NCBI GenBank assembly: GCA_016217735.1
Contig: JACRGQ010000048.1
Span: forward strand, 1 to 47,059
From: Nitrospinota bacterium
GTDB taxonomy: Bacteria; Nitrospinota_A; UBA7883; JACRGQ01
Direction: 5' to 3'
DNA: 47,059 nt
Every line of letters starts with the position of its first letter. The stretch's first letter is position 1. The translations under genes were made by a program, and so were the position numbers. This document shows positions 25,228-33,826 of this stretch, piece by piece. Under the pieces are notes generated by a model. That model saw only the letters and a list, made by a program, of their open reading frames with translations, ran no database searches and was not told the DNA's origin.

Positions 25228-25425
25228 ATGAAATGCAATTGCGGCGGCGTGGATCGCGGCATGCGCGTGGTCATGGGGCTTGGCCTCATCGCGCTGGTGT
25301 TTGCGGGGCCGCAAACCCCGTGGGGGTGGATCGGCATCGGCCCGTTGCTCACCGGCCTCGCCGGATATTGCCCGCTGTACGCCATTCTCGGTTTGAACAC
25401 CTGCCCGGCGGAAAAAAAACCCTGA
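25228..25425 (+). CDS. DUF2892 (YgaP-like transmembrane) protein
   Basis: A 65-residue membrane protein of the DUF2892 type, as in the membrane anchor of YgaP rhodanese. The family pattern is clear: GGVDRGMRVVMGLGLIAL, then GWIGIGPLLTGLAGYCPLYAILGLNTC with conserved Cys. It has two short membrane helices. GGGGAGGG precedes the ATG. Its role is unknown; such proteins often sit beside sulfur-transfer or redox genes, none of which is adjacent. It is divergent from the sigma factor. Confidence 0.88.
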   Translation: MKCNCGGVDRGMRVVMGLGLIALVFAGPQTPWGWIGIGPLLTGLAGYCPLYAILGLNTCPAEKKP

Positions 25426-25490
25426 ACCGGTTTTTTTGTTTTTGGCCGCCCCTTGATTCCCGCGCCCGGCTGGACTAACATCACCTTCCA

Positions 25491-25772
25491 ATGATCAAGT
25501 TCAGGCTCAAAGAGATGATGGCGAAGCTTGAGGTGGAGCATGGCCGCAAGCTCACCTTCGATCTCCTCTCGCGCTACACCGGCATCTCGCGCCAAACGCT
25601 GGCGCGCATCGCATCGCCCAAAGGGTGCAACACCTCCACCGAGAACATGGAACGCCTCTGCCGCTTTTTCCGCTGCGCGCCGGAACAACTGCTGATATTC
25701 GATCCGCATCTGCAGACCGGCCCCAAAAAAGACGGACAGCAGCCCGCGCCGCCGCCGGAGCCATCGGCATAG
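25491..25772 (+). CDS. XRE-family helix-turn-helix regulator
   Basis: A 93-residue Cro/CI-like DNA-binding protein. The helix-turn-helix is RKLTFDLLSRYTGISRQTLARI, followed by ENMERLCRFFRCAPEQLLIF, the usual last helices of the fold. The C-terminal tail is proline-rich (QQPAPPPEPSA). It lies 3 nt ahead of the DUF2851 gene, so it is likely part of that transcript. No sensor domain is present; targets are unknown. Confidence 0.9.
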   Translation: MIKFRLKEMMAKLEVEHGRKLTFDLLSRYTGISRQTLARIASPKGCNTSTENMERLCRFFRCAPEQLLIFDPHLQTGPKKDGQQPAPPPEPSA

Positions 25773-25775
25773 CCC

Positions 25776-27269
25776 GTGCGCTTTAGCCGCGAATACATCG
25801 AACGCTTCGGCCACGACGGTATGGTGGCCGAAACCCCCGCCGCTTACGCCATCGCACAGGGAAAATTCACCGAAAACCTGATCCAACTCGTCTGGCGCAA
25901 CAGCCTCTATGACGGAGGCTGCCTCAAAACCGTGGCGGGCCTGCCGGTCACCGTACACTCGGCCGGACGCTATAACACCGGCGCGGGGCCGGATTTCAAG
26001 AACGCCGACATCTCGATAGGCGGCCACCGGCTTCACGGCGACGTGGAGATACACAAACACGCCCGCGAGTGGTTCGAGCACAAGCACCACCTCTCGCCGC
26101 TCTACAATCACACGGCGCTGCACGTCTTCATGGAGCGGGGCGAAAACACCCCGCCCGCCACCACCCGCCGGGGAAGAACGCTCCACGAACTGGAGATCGG
26201 CCTGCACCTGCGCCACCCGCTGGACGAACTGCACCGGGAACTGGAGGTGGTGCATGCCCCGCTCACGGGCCGTCCCTTCAATCCCCCCTGCACCGCCCAT
26301 CTGCAAAAACTGGGGCCGCGCACCCCCGCCGAACTCTTCAACATCATCGGCGACGGCCGCGCCCTGATCAAAAGCAACCGCGTCATCGCCCGCCTCGCCC
26401 GCGCGGAGCCGGAACAGGTCTTTTACGAACTGCTGTTCGAAACGCTTGGTTACGCCGCCTTCAACCGCCAGTTCGGGGCCGTGGCGCGGGCAATGCCGCG
26501 CGCCCGGCTGCTGGAAATCATCGCCCAAAATCCCGCCATCCCCCCCGCCGTCTCTGCGCGGGCGGCGCTCCTCCGCGTGGCGGGGTTTCCGCTCCTGCAC
26601 GACGGGGCGGACGCGGAAGCCGCCGCGCAGGCGGCGCTGATGATGGCGGTGGCGCTGCCGCCGGTCACGCCGATTTTCGGCCCGGACGATTGGCCGCTGG
26701 CCCGCTGCCGCCCGGCGAACTTTCCGCAACGGCGTATCGCCGCGCTGGCGGCGCTGGTGGCGGCGGATACCGGGGCCGATGCGCTGCAACGCCGCTTTGC
26801 CGCGCTGCCGCTCGACGCTTCGGCGGCGCGGGCGCGGGAATTCGCCCGTGGCATAATAGAAACATTCACCGGCATAACCGATCCGTTTTGGGACCGCCGC
26901 TACGCCTTCGCAAAACCGTCCAAAAATCCCAAAAAGCTGGTGGGCGCCGACAAGGCGGTCTCCATCGCCGTCGACTGCATCATCCCGTTTCTGCTGGCGG
27001 TGTCGCGCGCCGGAAACGATCTCGACCTGGAACAGCGGCTGGTGCTTTTTTACCATGCGCTGCCGATCCCCTCTTCCAGCGCCGTGCTCGATTTCATGCG
27101 TAAAACGGTGCTGGGGCGCGATACCGTATTCGCTCCCCGGTCGGTGTGCCATCAGCAGGCGCTGCTGCAGGTCTATAAGGATTTTTGCCATGCCGCGCCG
27201 GCCGCCTGCGCGGGCTGCCCGTTCGTCGAATACCTCAAAACCCTCAAGGCGGCCCAAGTATCCCGCTAA
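25776..27269 (+). CDS. DUF2851 family protein
   Basis: A 497-residue soluble protein matching DUF2851: FTENLIQLVWRNSLYD, then GRYNTGAGPDFKNADI, GDVEIHKHAREWFEHKHH and YNHTALHVFMERGE in the N-terminal third. The acidic and His residues in GPDF and GDVEIH resemble a nuclease-like metal site, but this is a family-level guess; the function is not established. The C-terminal end has a cysteine cluster, CHAAPAACAGCPF. The start is GTG at 25776, 3 nt after the regulator gene. Length is normal. Confidence 0.85.
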   Translation: MRFSREYIERFGHDGMVAETPAAYAIAQGKFTENLIQLVWRNSLYDGGCLKTVAGLPVTVHSAGRYNTGAGPDFKNADISIGGHRLHGDVEIHKHAREWFEHKHHLSPLYNHTALHVFMERGENTPPATTRRGRTLHELEIGLHLRHPLDELHRELEVVHAPLTGRPFNPPCTAHLQKLGPRTPAELFNIIGDGRALIKSNRVIARLARAEPEQVFYELLFETLGYAAFNRQFGAVARAMPRARLLEIIAQNPAIPPAVSARAALLRVAGFPLLHDGADAEAAAQAALMMAVALPPVTPIFGPDDWPLARCRPANFPQRRIAALAALVAADTGADALQRRFAALPLDASAARAREFARGIIETFTGITDPFWDRRYAFAKPSKNPKKLVGADKAVSIAVDCIIPFLLAVSRAGNDLDLEQRLVLFYHALPIPSSSAVLDFMRKTVLGRDTVFAPRSVCHQQALLQVYKDFCHAAPAACAGCPFVEYLKTLKAAQVSR

Positions 27270-27311
27270 CCTTCCCCCACCGTTTCCCGTTCATATGGTA
27301 AAATTCAGTTG

Positions 27312-27947
27312 ATGAGAATATTGGGGGTGGACACCTCTTCCCGCCTGGGAAGCGTGGCGATAGTTGACGGGGAAACCGTGGTGGGGGAAATATCATCGGA
27401 TGCCGCCGCCTCCTTTTCCCGCCAGATGCTCGGCATGATCGAAACCCTGCTGGCGCGGCACGGTATGGCCTTGAATGAACTGGACGCCATCGCCGTGGCG
27501 GCCGGTCCCGGCTCGTTCACCGGCATCCGTATCGGCCTTGCCACCGCGGAGGGAATCTCGCTGGCGGCGGGAGTGCCGGTTGCGGGGGTCAGCTCGCTGG
27601 AAGCGGCCGCCAGCGCCGCGCGTACGCGGGGACGCATCGCGGCCGCGCTGGACGCCGGTGGCGGCAAGGTATACCACGCCCTGTTCGACGCCGGCGGCGA
27701 CGGCCTCACGCGCATTACCCCGGACACCTTCTCCCCCCGGGCGGCCATTGCCCATGAAACCGGCCCGCGCGTGGGCGACGGCTGGCCGGATACGGCGGCA
27801 TTAAACGTTTCCGTGGCCGCCGGCGCGGCGTTGCGCGCCGGTGAGCTGCTGGCGGCGGGCGCGGCGATGGAAACATTGCGGGCCGTGCCCAACTACGTCC
27901 AGCAAAGCGCCGCGGAAAAAAACCTCAACTTTTTACCGGAGGGATGA
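27312..27947 (+). CDS. tsaB: tRNA threonylcarbamoyladenosine biosynthesis protein TsaB
   Basis: TsaB is the non-catalytic, ASKHA-fold partner of TsaD in making t6A37 of ANN-decoding tRNAs. The 211-residue product begins ILGVDTSSRLGSVAIVDGE and has AAGPGSFTGIRIGLATAEG and GVSSLEAAA, the three family signatures, then a more variable C-terminal half ending in VPNYVQQSAAEKNL. ATG 27312 was preferred to TTG 27309. The other complex members (tsaD, tsaE) are not in the window. It starts a run of small genes reaching to 28923. Confidence 0.93.
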   Translation: MRILGVDTSSRLGSVAIVDGETVVGEISSDAAASFSRQMLGMIETLLARHGMALNELDAIAVAAGPGSFTGIRIGLATAEGISLAAGVPVAGVSSLEAAASAARTRGRIAAALDAGGGKVYHALFDAGGDGLTRITPDTFSPRAAIAHETGPRVGDGWPDTAALNVSVAAGAALRAGELLAAGAAMETLRAVPNYVQQSAAEKNLNFLPEG

Positions 27948-27950
27948 ATC

Positions 27951-28178
27951 ATGCTGTGCTCTCTCGAAAAAGACCCGCGCTTCACGCACCTGTACGAACA
28001 CAACAGCGCATTCCGGCAACTGACGAACGAACACAAGGAACTCAAACGCGAGGTGGAAAAGCTGAAAAAGGCAGCCTACCTCGGCCCGGATCTCGAAAAC
28101 AAAATGCATGTATTGAAAAAACAGAAGCTCGACATTAAAGACCGGCTGGAAGCGATGCTGGACGAGATGCCGCGTTGA
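27951..28178 (+). CDS. DUF465 (YdcH/SlyX-like) coiled-coil protein
   Basis: A 75-residue, mostly helical, highly charged protein of the DUF465 family: FTHLYEHNSAFRQLTNEHKE, then LKREVEKLKKAAYLG and KKQKLDIKDRLEAML, typical of the short antiparallel coiled coil. Function is unknown. It starts 3 nt after tsaB with GGAGGG a few bases ahead of the ATG. Confidence 0.87.
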   Translation: MLCSLEKDPRFTHLYEHNSAFRQLTNEHKELKREVEKLKKAAYLGPDLENKMHVLKKQKLDIKDRLEAMLDEMPR

Positions 28179-28198
28179 AACCCGGGAACGGAGCGGAC

Positions 28199-28480
28199 GT
28201 GGGAAAAAACGGGCACCACCATCATGGGGGAAAAGGAAACTGCAAAAAAACCCTTACCGGCATGTCGGAGTATGTGGATGACGATCTCAAGGGCTCCGGC
28301 AGGAAAAGCCTTGAGAACCATCTCGCCGGCTGCAAGGCATGCATGGCGGTGCTCAACACCCTGAAGAAGACCATCGAGATATTCAGGGTGAGCACCCCCC
28401 GCATGCCCGCCTCCATGGCCAAGGAAGTGCGGCGCGGCGTCAAGCATGAGATCGCCGCCCTGGAGAAGAAAGGAAAATGA
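28199..28480 (+). CDS. soluble zinc-finger (ZAS/zf-HC2) anti-sigma-like protein
   Basis: A 93-residue protein with the anti-sigma zinc motif C-x25-H-x3-C-x2-C (GNCKK, then NHLAGCKAC) after a His-rich start (HHHHGG). This is the ZAS pattern that binds ECF sigma factors, often in redox control. It has no membrane helix, so it would be cytosolic. GTG 28199 was chosen because GGAG lies 5 nt upstream; a TTG at 28175 overlapping the previous stop would add 8 residues. It is in the tsaB transcript, 3 kb from the only ECF sigma gene here, and a functional pairing with it is possible but unproven. It overlaps the next gene by 4 nt. Confidence 0.8.
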   Translation: MGKNGHHHHGGKGNCKKTLTGMSEYVDDDLKGSGRKSLENHLAGCKACMAVLNTLKKTIEIFRVSTPRMPASMAKEVRRGVKHEIAALEKKGK

Positions 28481-28923
28481 GCGTGGAACACGATGCCTGC
28501 GAACGCCCCGCATTCCCCCCGGACGCGGCCCTCGTCAAAAAAATCGTCACGCAAAGCAAAACCGTGGCGGTGGTCGGCATCTCCAAGAAGGAAGAGCGCG
28601 ACAGCTACCGCGTGGCCGCCTACCTCAAGAACCACGGCTACACCGTCATTCCGGTTAACCCCCAGGCGGACGAAATCCTGGGGGAAAAATGCTACGCCGC
28701 GCTGGCCGACATCCCTTTCGCCGTCGATGTGGTGGACGTGTTCCGCAATCCGTCCGCCCTGCCCGCGTTGGCGGATGAAATCGTCGCGCTGAAGCTCCGT
28801 CCCAAAGCCGTCTGGTTCCAGTTGGGCGTGGTGAACAACGACGCGGCGCAAAAAATAAAAGATGCCGGCATCGACGTGGTGCAGAACCTCTGCATAAAAA
28901 TAGAGCACGCCCGCCTGGCGTGA
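28477..28923 (+). CDS. CoA-binding (YccU-like) Rossmann protein
   Basis: A 148-residue single-domain protein of the CoA_binding_2 family. TVAVVGISKKEERDSYRVAA is the nucleotide-binding loop, followed by YTVIPVNPQADEILGEKCYA, VDVVDVFRNPSALPALADE and VWFQLGVVNNDAAQ near the end. Family members bind CoA, but the reaction, if any, is not known. The ATGA overlap with the zinc-finger gene shows translational coupling. An extended four-hairpin repeat follows at once. Confidence 0.9.
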   Translation: MSVEHDACERPAFPPDAALVKKIVTQSKTVAVVGISKKEERDSYRVAAYLKNHGYTVIPVNPQADEILGEKCYAALADIPFAVDVVDVFRNPSALPALADEIVALKLRPKAVWFQLGVVNNDAAQKIKDAGIDVVQNLCIKIEHARLA

Positions 28924-28945
28924 TCCGGTACAACGGAATTAAGGA

Positions 28946-29070
28946 GCCGCGGGATTGGCAATTCAATCTGCGGCGGAAATGGTCGAAAAACCGCATTCTG
29001 TTGTTGGCCCGCGAGGGCCAAGAAGGCTTGCCCCCTAGGGGGACAACCGCGGGATGAATCCCGCGGCACC
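28946..29070. repeat. four-hairpin palindromic element, copy 2
   Basis: Core hairpins are TTGGCCC/GGGCCAA (29004-29021), TTGCCCCC/GGGGGACAA (29028-29046, one mismatch) and the outer palindrome CCGCGGGAT/ATCCCGCGG (29047-29066), ending CACC. A weaker left outer hairpin (CCGCGGGATT with AATCTGCGG) lies at about 28948-28973. From GTTGTTGGCCC onward it aligns with the reverse complement of copy 1, with changes that keep the stems paired. It fills the gap before argD. Confidence 0.8.
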
Positions 29071-29118
29071 ATGAAATTAACCCCCCCAACCCCGCCGTTT
29101 TTAGTATAGGATTTACGC

Positions 29119-30309
29119 GTGAAAACAAAAGAGATACTGGCGCTGTACAAAAAACATGTGGCCCCCAACTACGGGCGGGTGCCGCTGGCGATACTCTCCG
29201 GCAAAGGCTCCGAAGTGACCGACCCCGAAGGGAAAAAATACCTCGACATGGCGGCGGGCATCGCCGTGAACGCCATCGGCCACGCGCCGCAGGCGGTGGT
29301 GAAAGCGCTCAAGCAGGCCGCGAAGCTGATGCACACCAGCAACCTCTTCTACACGCTGCCGCAGGGGCTGTTGGCGCGCGAACTGACGAAGCTGGCCTTC
29401 CCCTCGCAGGCGCTCTTCGTGAACAGCGGCGCGGAAGCGGTGGAATCGGCCCTCAAGCTTGCGCGCAAATACCACCACGACAAACAGACGGGGCGCTTCG
29501 AGATCATCTCGATGCTCGGCTCGTTCCACGGGCGGACCTACGGCGCGCTTTCCGCCACCGGCCAAACGAAATACCAAAACGGGTTCGCGCCGCTGGTGCC
29601 GGGATTCTCCCACGTTGCCTACAACGATTTCGCCGCGCTCGAAAAGGCAATCACCCCAAAGACCGCCGCCATCATCATGGAAGTGCTGCAAGGCGAAGGG
29701 GGCGTGCGCGCAGCGGACAAAGCCTTCGTGAAACAGGCGCGGCAACTTTGCGACAGGGAAGGAATACTGCTGATATTCGACGAAGTGCAAACCGGCTTTG
29801 GCCGCACCGGCAAATGGTTCGGCTACCAGCACTACGGCGTGGCGCCGGACATCATGACGCTGGCCAAGGGGCTGGGGGGCGGCTTTCCCATCGGCGTGAT
29901 GCTGGCGAAGCCGGAAATCATGGCCCACTTCGGCCCCGGCACGCACGCATCCACCTTCGGCGGCAACCCGCTCGCCTGCACGGCGGCGCTGGCGGTGATG
30001 GACTCCATCAAACAAAAAAAGCTGCTCGCGCACGTTGCGAAGACAAGCCGCCACGTCTTCAAACGGCTGAACCAGCTTAAAACCATCGCCCCCACCATCA
30101 GGGAAGTGCGCGGCATGGGCCTGATGATCGGCATAGAGCTGGATCAGCCGGCCGCCCCCGTCATCGCCGCCTGCCGGGCCAAGGGGCTGCTCATCATCGG
30201 CGCGGGCGATAACGTGCTGCGGATGGTTCCCGCGCTGAACGTGACGCAAAAGGAAATGGACAAGGCCATCAGGATTTTGGGGGAAGTGCTATGCACAAAG
30301 ACTTCCTGA
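29119..30309 (+). CDS. argD: acetylornithine aminotransferase
   Basis: A class III PLP-dependent transaminase converting N-acetylglutamate semialdehyde to N-acetylornithine; members may also act in lysine synthesis. The 396-residue product has FVNSGAEAVESALKLARKY, the PLP-ring segment FDEVQTGFGRTGKWFG and the Schiff-base lysine in LAKGLGGGFPIGVM, with FGGNPLACTAAL near the end. The start is GTG 29119, close behind the repeat. It overlaps argF by 19 nt, opening an argD-argF-argG operon. Its length fits ArgD rather than longer omega-transaminases. Confidence 0.95.
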   Translation: MKTKEILALYKKHVAPNYGRVPLAILSGKGSEVTDPEGKKYLDMAAGIAVNAIGHAPQAVVKALKQAAKLMHTSNLFYTLPQGLLARELTKLAFPSQALFVNSGAEAVESALKLARKYHHDKQTGRFEIISMLGSFHGRTYGALSATGQTKYQNGFAPLVPGFSHVAYNDFAALEKAITPKTAAIIMEVLQGEGGVRAADKAFVKQARQLCDREGILLIFDEVQTGFGRTGKWFGYQHYGVAPDIMTLAKGLGGGFPIGVMLAKPEIMAHFGPGTHASTFGGNPLACTAALAVMDSIKQKKLLAHVAKTSRHVFKRLNQLKTIAPTIREVRGMGLMIGIELDQPAAPVIAACRAKGLLIIGAGDNVLRMVPALNVTQKEMDKAIRILGEVLCTKTS

Positions 30310-31208
30310 AGCTTTCCGACCACACCCCGGAGACCGTGCGCCATCTGGTGAACGAAGCGGTGAAGATGAAAAAAAAGCCGGATGGCAAAAAACCGCTGAC
30401 GGGCAAAACCATCGGGCTGATTTTCACCAAAAGCTCCACCCGCACCCGCACCGCCTTCGAGGCGGGAATGTACCAGCTCGGCGGGCATGTGGTGAACCTC
30501 CGTCCGGACGAAATACAACTCACGCGCGGCGAAACGCATCACGACACCGCCAAGGTGATGAGCCGCTATCTGGACGGGCTGGTGGTGCGCACCTTCGCGC
30601 AGGACGACGTGGAAGCGCTGGCCCAGTACGCCAGCATCCCGGTCATCAACGCGCTGACCGACAAATACCACCCCTGCCAGGCCATCGCCGACTACGCGAC
30701 GCTGCTGGACAATAAAAAAACGCTCAAGGGGCTGACCTTGGCCTACATCGGCGACGGCAACAACGTGGCGCACTCGCTCATTCTGGGCGGCGCGTTGCTC
30801 GGCGTTTCGGTGGCGGTGGCAACGCCGAAAAATTACCGCCCCGCCGAGGACGTTTGGAAGACCGCGCTGGACATCGCCAAGAAAACAGGCGCGAAGCTGA
30901 CGCTGACCGGCAAACCGGCCGAAGCCGCCAAAAACGCCGACGCGCTCTACACCGACGTATGGGTGAGCATGGGGCAGGAAGCCGAAACAAAAAAACGCCG
31001 CAATGATTTCGCGGGATACATCATCGACCAAGCGCTGCTGAAAAAGGCGGCGTCCGGCTGCATCGTGATGCACTGCCTGCCGGCCCACCGGGGCGAAGAG
31101 ATCGCCGCCGACGTGATCGACGGCCCGCAATCCGTGGTCTTCGACCAAGCCGAGTACAAACTGCACGCCCAAAAGGCGGTGCTCAAACTATTTGTGGGAG
31201 ATACATGA
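30291..31208 (+). CDS. argF: ornithine carbamoyltransferase
   Basis: Transfers carbamoyl from carbamoyl phosphate to ornithine, making citrulline. The 305-residue product has the phosphate-binding SSTRTRTAFEAGMYQLGG, the carbamoyl-phosphate HPCQ-type loop here as YHPCQAIADY, and the ornithine-binding HCLPAHRGEEI (His instead of the commoner Tyr in HCLPAYRG) with DVWVSMGQE. Length is standard. The ATG is inside the end of argD (19-nt overlap), and argG follows 3 nt later, so the three enzymes are produced from one message. Confidence 0.96.
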   Translation: MHKDFLKLSDHTPETVRHLVNEAVKMKKKPDGKKPLTGKTIGLIFTKSSTRTRTAFEAGMYQLGGHVVNLRPDEIQLTRGETHHDTAKVMSRYLDGLVVRTFAQDDVEALAQYASIPVINALTDKYHPCQAIADYATLLDNKKTLKGLTLAYIGDGNNVAHSLILGGALLGVSVAVATPKNYRPAEDVWKTALDIAKKTGAKLTLTGKPAEAAKNADALYTDVWVSMGQEAETKKRRNDFAGYIIDQALLKKAASGCIVMHCLPAHRGEEIAADVIDGPQSVVFDQAEYKLHAQKAVLKLFVGDT

Positions 31209-31211
31209 CCG

Positions 31212-32405
31212 ATGGCTGAAAAAGTTGTTCTCGCCTATTCCGGGGGGCTTGATACCTCCGTCATCCTGAAGTGGCTCAAGGAAGAGCGCGGTTACGATGT
31301 GGTGGCGTTCGCCGCCGACATCGGCCAGAAGGAAGAGCTGGGGGGCGTTCCCGCCAAGGCCAAGCGGACCGGCGCGTTGAAGTGCCTCATCAGCGACCTG
31401 CGCGAGGAATTCGCCAAAGACTTCATCTTCCCGATGCTGCGCGCGGGCGCGATCTACGAAGAACGCTACCTGCTGGGCACCTCCATCGCCCGCCCGCTCA
31501 TCGCCAAGGAACAGGTGCGTATCGCCCTGAAGGAAAATGCCAATGCCGTGGCGCACGGCGCGACCGGCAAAGGGAACGATCAGGTACGCTTCGAGCTCAC
31601 CTACGCCGCGCTGGCCCCGCAACTGAAAGTGGTGGCCCCGTGGCGCGAATGGGATTTGAGCTCGCGCACCGAGCTGCTGGCCTACGCGAAGAAACACGGC
31701 ATCCCGGTGCCGGTCACCGCGGCGAAGCCGTACAGCAGCGACCGCAACCTCTTTCACATCTCCTACGAAGGGGGCGTGCTGGAAGACCCGTGGAACGCAT
31801 ATAAAGAGGATATGTTCCTGCTGACGGTAAGTCCCGAAAAAGCCCCCAACAAGCCCGCCTATATCGAGATCGGTTTCAAGAACGGCAATCCAGTGAGCAT
31901 CGACGGCGTGAAATATTCGCCCTACCAGATCATCGACAGGCTCAACGCCATCGGCGGCAGGAACGGCATCGGCCGCGCCGACGTGGTGGAAAACCGCGTT
32001 ACCGGCATGAAGAGCCGCGGCGTGTACGAAACCCCCGGCGGCACCATCCTGCACGAGGCGCGGGTGGCGCTTACCGCCATCACGCAGGACGCCGAGATCG
32101 GCGCCATCCGGCGCGAACTGATGCCGCGCTACGCGCGGATGATCTACTTCGGCTTCTGGTTCAGCCCCGAGCGCGAAATGCTCCAGCGCCTGTTCGACGA
32201 CGCGGCAAGCGTGGTTAACGGCGACGTGCGGCTGAAGCTCTACAAGGGGAACGTCACCGTGATGGGGCGCAGGAGCAAGAACTCGCTCTACGCCGAAAAG
32301 GTCGCCACCTTCGAGGCGGGCGGCACCTACCAGCACTCCGACGCCACCGGCTTCATCCGGCTCAACGCGCTGCGGCTGAAAATCCGCAACGCCATCCGCA
32401 AGTAG
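31212..32405 (+). CDS. argG: argininosuccinate synthase
   Basis: Joins citrulline and aspartate with ATP to argininosuccinate. The 397-residue product has the ATP-pyrophosphatase loop [29 protein letters not shown], and the [19 protein letters not shown] segment. Length is normal. It is the third gene of the arg operon; argH is absent from the window. A four-hairpin element with 26-bp terminal inverted repeats begins 18 nt after its stop and could act on the transcript end. Confidence 0.97.
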   Translation: MAEKVVLAYSGGLDTSVILKWLKEERGYDVVAFAADIGQKEELGGVPAKAKRTGALKCLISDLREEFAKDFIFPMLRAGAIYEERYLLGTSIARPLIAKEQVRIALKENANAVAHGATGKGNDQVRFELTYAALAPQLKVVAPWREWDLSSRTELLAYAKKHGIPVPVTAAKPYSSDRNLFHISYEGGVLEDPWNAYKEDMFLLTVSPEKAPNKPAYIEIGFKNGNPVSIDGVKYSPYQIIDRLNAIGGRNGIGRADVVENRVTGMKSRGVYETPGGTILHEARVALTAITQDAEIGAIRRELMPRYARMIYFGFWFSPEREMLQRLFDDAASVVNGDVRLKLYKGNVTVMGRRSKNSLYAEKVATFEAGGTYQHSDATGFIRLNALRLKIRNAIRK

Positions 32406-32422
32406 TCCGCCGTTTTTTCCCG

Positions 32423-32515
32423 GGTGGGTACACAATTTATTGTGTACATCGGCCCCGCGGGCCGAAACCTCTTGGCGCTGACGCGCCAATGTACACAATA
32501 AATTGTGTACCCACC
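32423..32515. repeat. four-hairpin palindromic element, copy 3 (26-bp perfect terminal inverted repeats)
   Basis: Left end 32423-32448 and right end 32490-32515 are exact 26-bp inverted repeats. Each is GGTGGGT leading into a palindrome (TACACAAT/ATTGTGTA). Inside are TCGGCCC/GGGCCGA (32449-32465), the linker AACCTC, and TTGGCGC/GCGCCAA (32472-32489). On the minus strand the order and inner stems equal those of copy 4, but the outer stem sequence is entirely different. No target duplication is visible. Confidence 0.9.
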
Positions 32516-32569
32516 GCTCATCCCCCCCCATTTCCCCCACGCCCCCCGCATGCGGTATGATTGCGCGAT

Positions 32570-33814
32570 ATGATGTTTGAACTGTTCATGAGCCTGCGCT
32601 ACCTCAAGGCGAAGCGGCGGCAGGCCTTTATCTCCCTCATCACCTGGATTTCCGTCGGCGGCATCGCCGTGGGGGTGATGGCGCTCATCGTCGTCATATC
32701 CGTCATGACCGGCATGCAGAACGAACTGCGCGACAAAATCCTCGGCACCTACTCCCACATCGTCATCCTCAACTCGTTCGAATCGAACATAAAGGATCAC
32801 GAAGCGGTGGTCAAAAAAGTCAAAGAAAACCCCCGCGTGAAGGCCGCCGCGCCGTACATCTACGGCGAAATGCTGGCCTCTTCCGACGCCCGCTCGGCGG
32901 GGGCGGTGCTGCGCGGCGTCGATCCAACGGCGGAAGCGGAAGTTACCGACCTGCGCCGCTATATGCGGGACGGCGACATGAAAACGGCGCTCACCACGCA
33001 CTACGCCGATGGCGAGTTCACCCGCAGCGGCGTGATACTGGGAGACGCGCTGGCCCACACGCTCGGCGTGATGCCGGGGGACTCGGTGAACCTCATCAGC
33101 CCCAAAGGGCGGATGACGCCGATGGGGATGGCGCCGAAGATCGAAAAGTTCCGCGTGGCGGGAACATTCCACTCCGGGATGTACCAGTACGACAGCGGCA
33201 TGGTGGTGGTATCGCTGGCCGCCGCGCAGGAATTCATGAACATGCCGGACCGGGTATCGGGCGTGGAGGTGAAAGTGGACGACATCTACGCCGCCGCCGA
33301 TATCGCCCGCCAACTGGAAAAAAGCCTCGGTCTCCCCTATTACGCCCGCGACTGGATGGAGATGAACCAAAATCTTTTTTACGCGCTTAAACTGGAAAAA
33401 ACCGCGATCTTCATCATCCTCGTGCTCATCGTGTTCGTGGCGGCGTTCAACATCGTCAGCACGATGATCATGGTGGTGATGGAAAAAGGGCGCGACATCG
33501 CCATCCTGAAATCGATGGGAGCCACGCGCCGGATGATCATGCGCATCTTTTTCATGGAAGGATTCCTGATCGGCCTGATGGGAACCGTGGCGGGGAACGT
33601 CCTGGGCTACGGACTTTGCATCGCGCTGCAAAAATACCAGTTCATCAAAATCCCGTCGGACATCTACAGCGCAAAAACGCTGGCGGTAACGATGGACCCG
33701 ATGGACTTCCTGTTGATTTCCGCCAGCGCGCTCGCCATCAGCGCCCTCTCGGCGGTCTACCCCGCGTGGAACGCCAGCCGCCTCGACCCCGCCGAAGCGC
33801 TACGCTACGAATGA
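32570..33814 (+). CDS. LolC/LolE-family lipoprotein-release ABC permease
   Basis: About 414 residues with LolC/E layout: a first membrane helix (FISLITWISVGGIAVGVMAL), a large periplasmic domain (about 45-265, starting GMQNELRDKILGTYSHIVI), and three C-terminal FtsX-type helices, with the conserved coupling segment MEKGRDIAILKSMGATRRMI before the second. Such permeases extract lipoproteins from the inner membrane with the ATPase LolD, but no LolD gene is adjacent. Two ATGs (32570, 32573) fit; no clear ribosome site exists. The gene now ends in a TGA that spans the junction between its own 3' end and a repeat insertion (see 33794-34013). Confidence 0.9.
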   Translation: MMFELFMSLRYLKAKRRQAFISLITWISVGGIAVGVMALIVVISVMTGMQNELRDKILGTYSHIVILNSFESNIKDHEAVVKKVKENPRVKAAAPYIYGEMLASSDARSAGAVLRGVDPTAEAEVTDLRRYMRDGDMKTALTTHYADGEFTRSGVILGDALAHTLGVMPGDSVNLISPKGRMTPMGMAPKIEKFRVAGTFHSGMYQYDSGMVVVSLAAAQEFMNMPDRVSGVEVKVDDIYAAADIARQLEKSLGLPYYARDWMEMNQNLFYALKLEKTAIFIILVLIVFVAAFNIVSTMIMVVMEKGRDIAILKSMGATRRMIMRIFFMEGFLIGLMGTVAGNVLGYGLCIALQKYQFIKIPSDIYSAKTLAVTMDPMDFLLISASALAISALSAVYPAWNASRLDPAEALRYE

Positions 33815-33826
33815 TGCCTCGCGCTT

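Noticed and set aside
25221-27257. 678-codon minus-strand ORF opposite the regulator and DUF2851 genes
   Set aside because: Shadow ORF with Arg/Gly/His-rich composition; the plus-strand genes match families.
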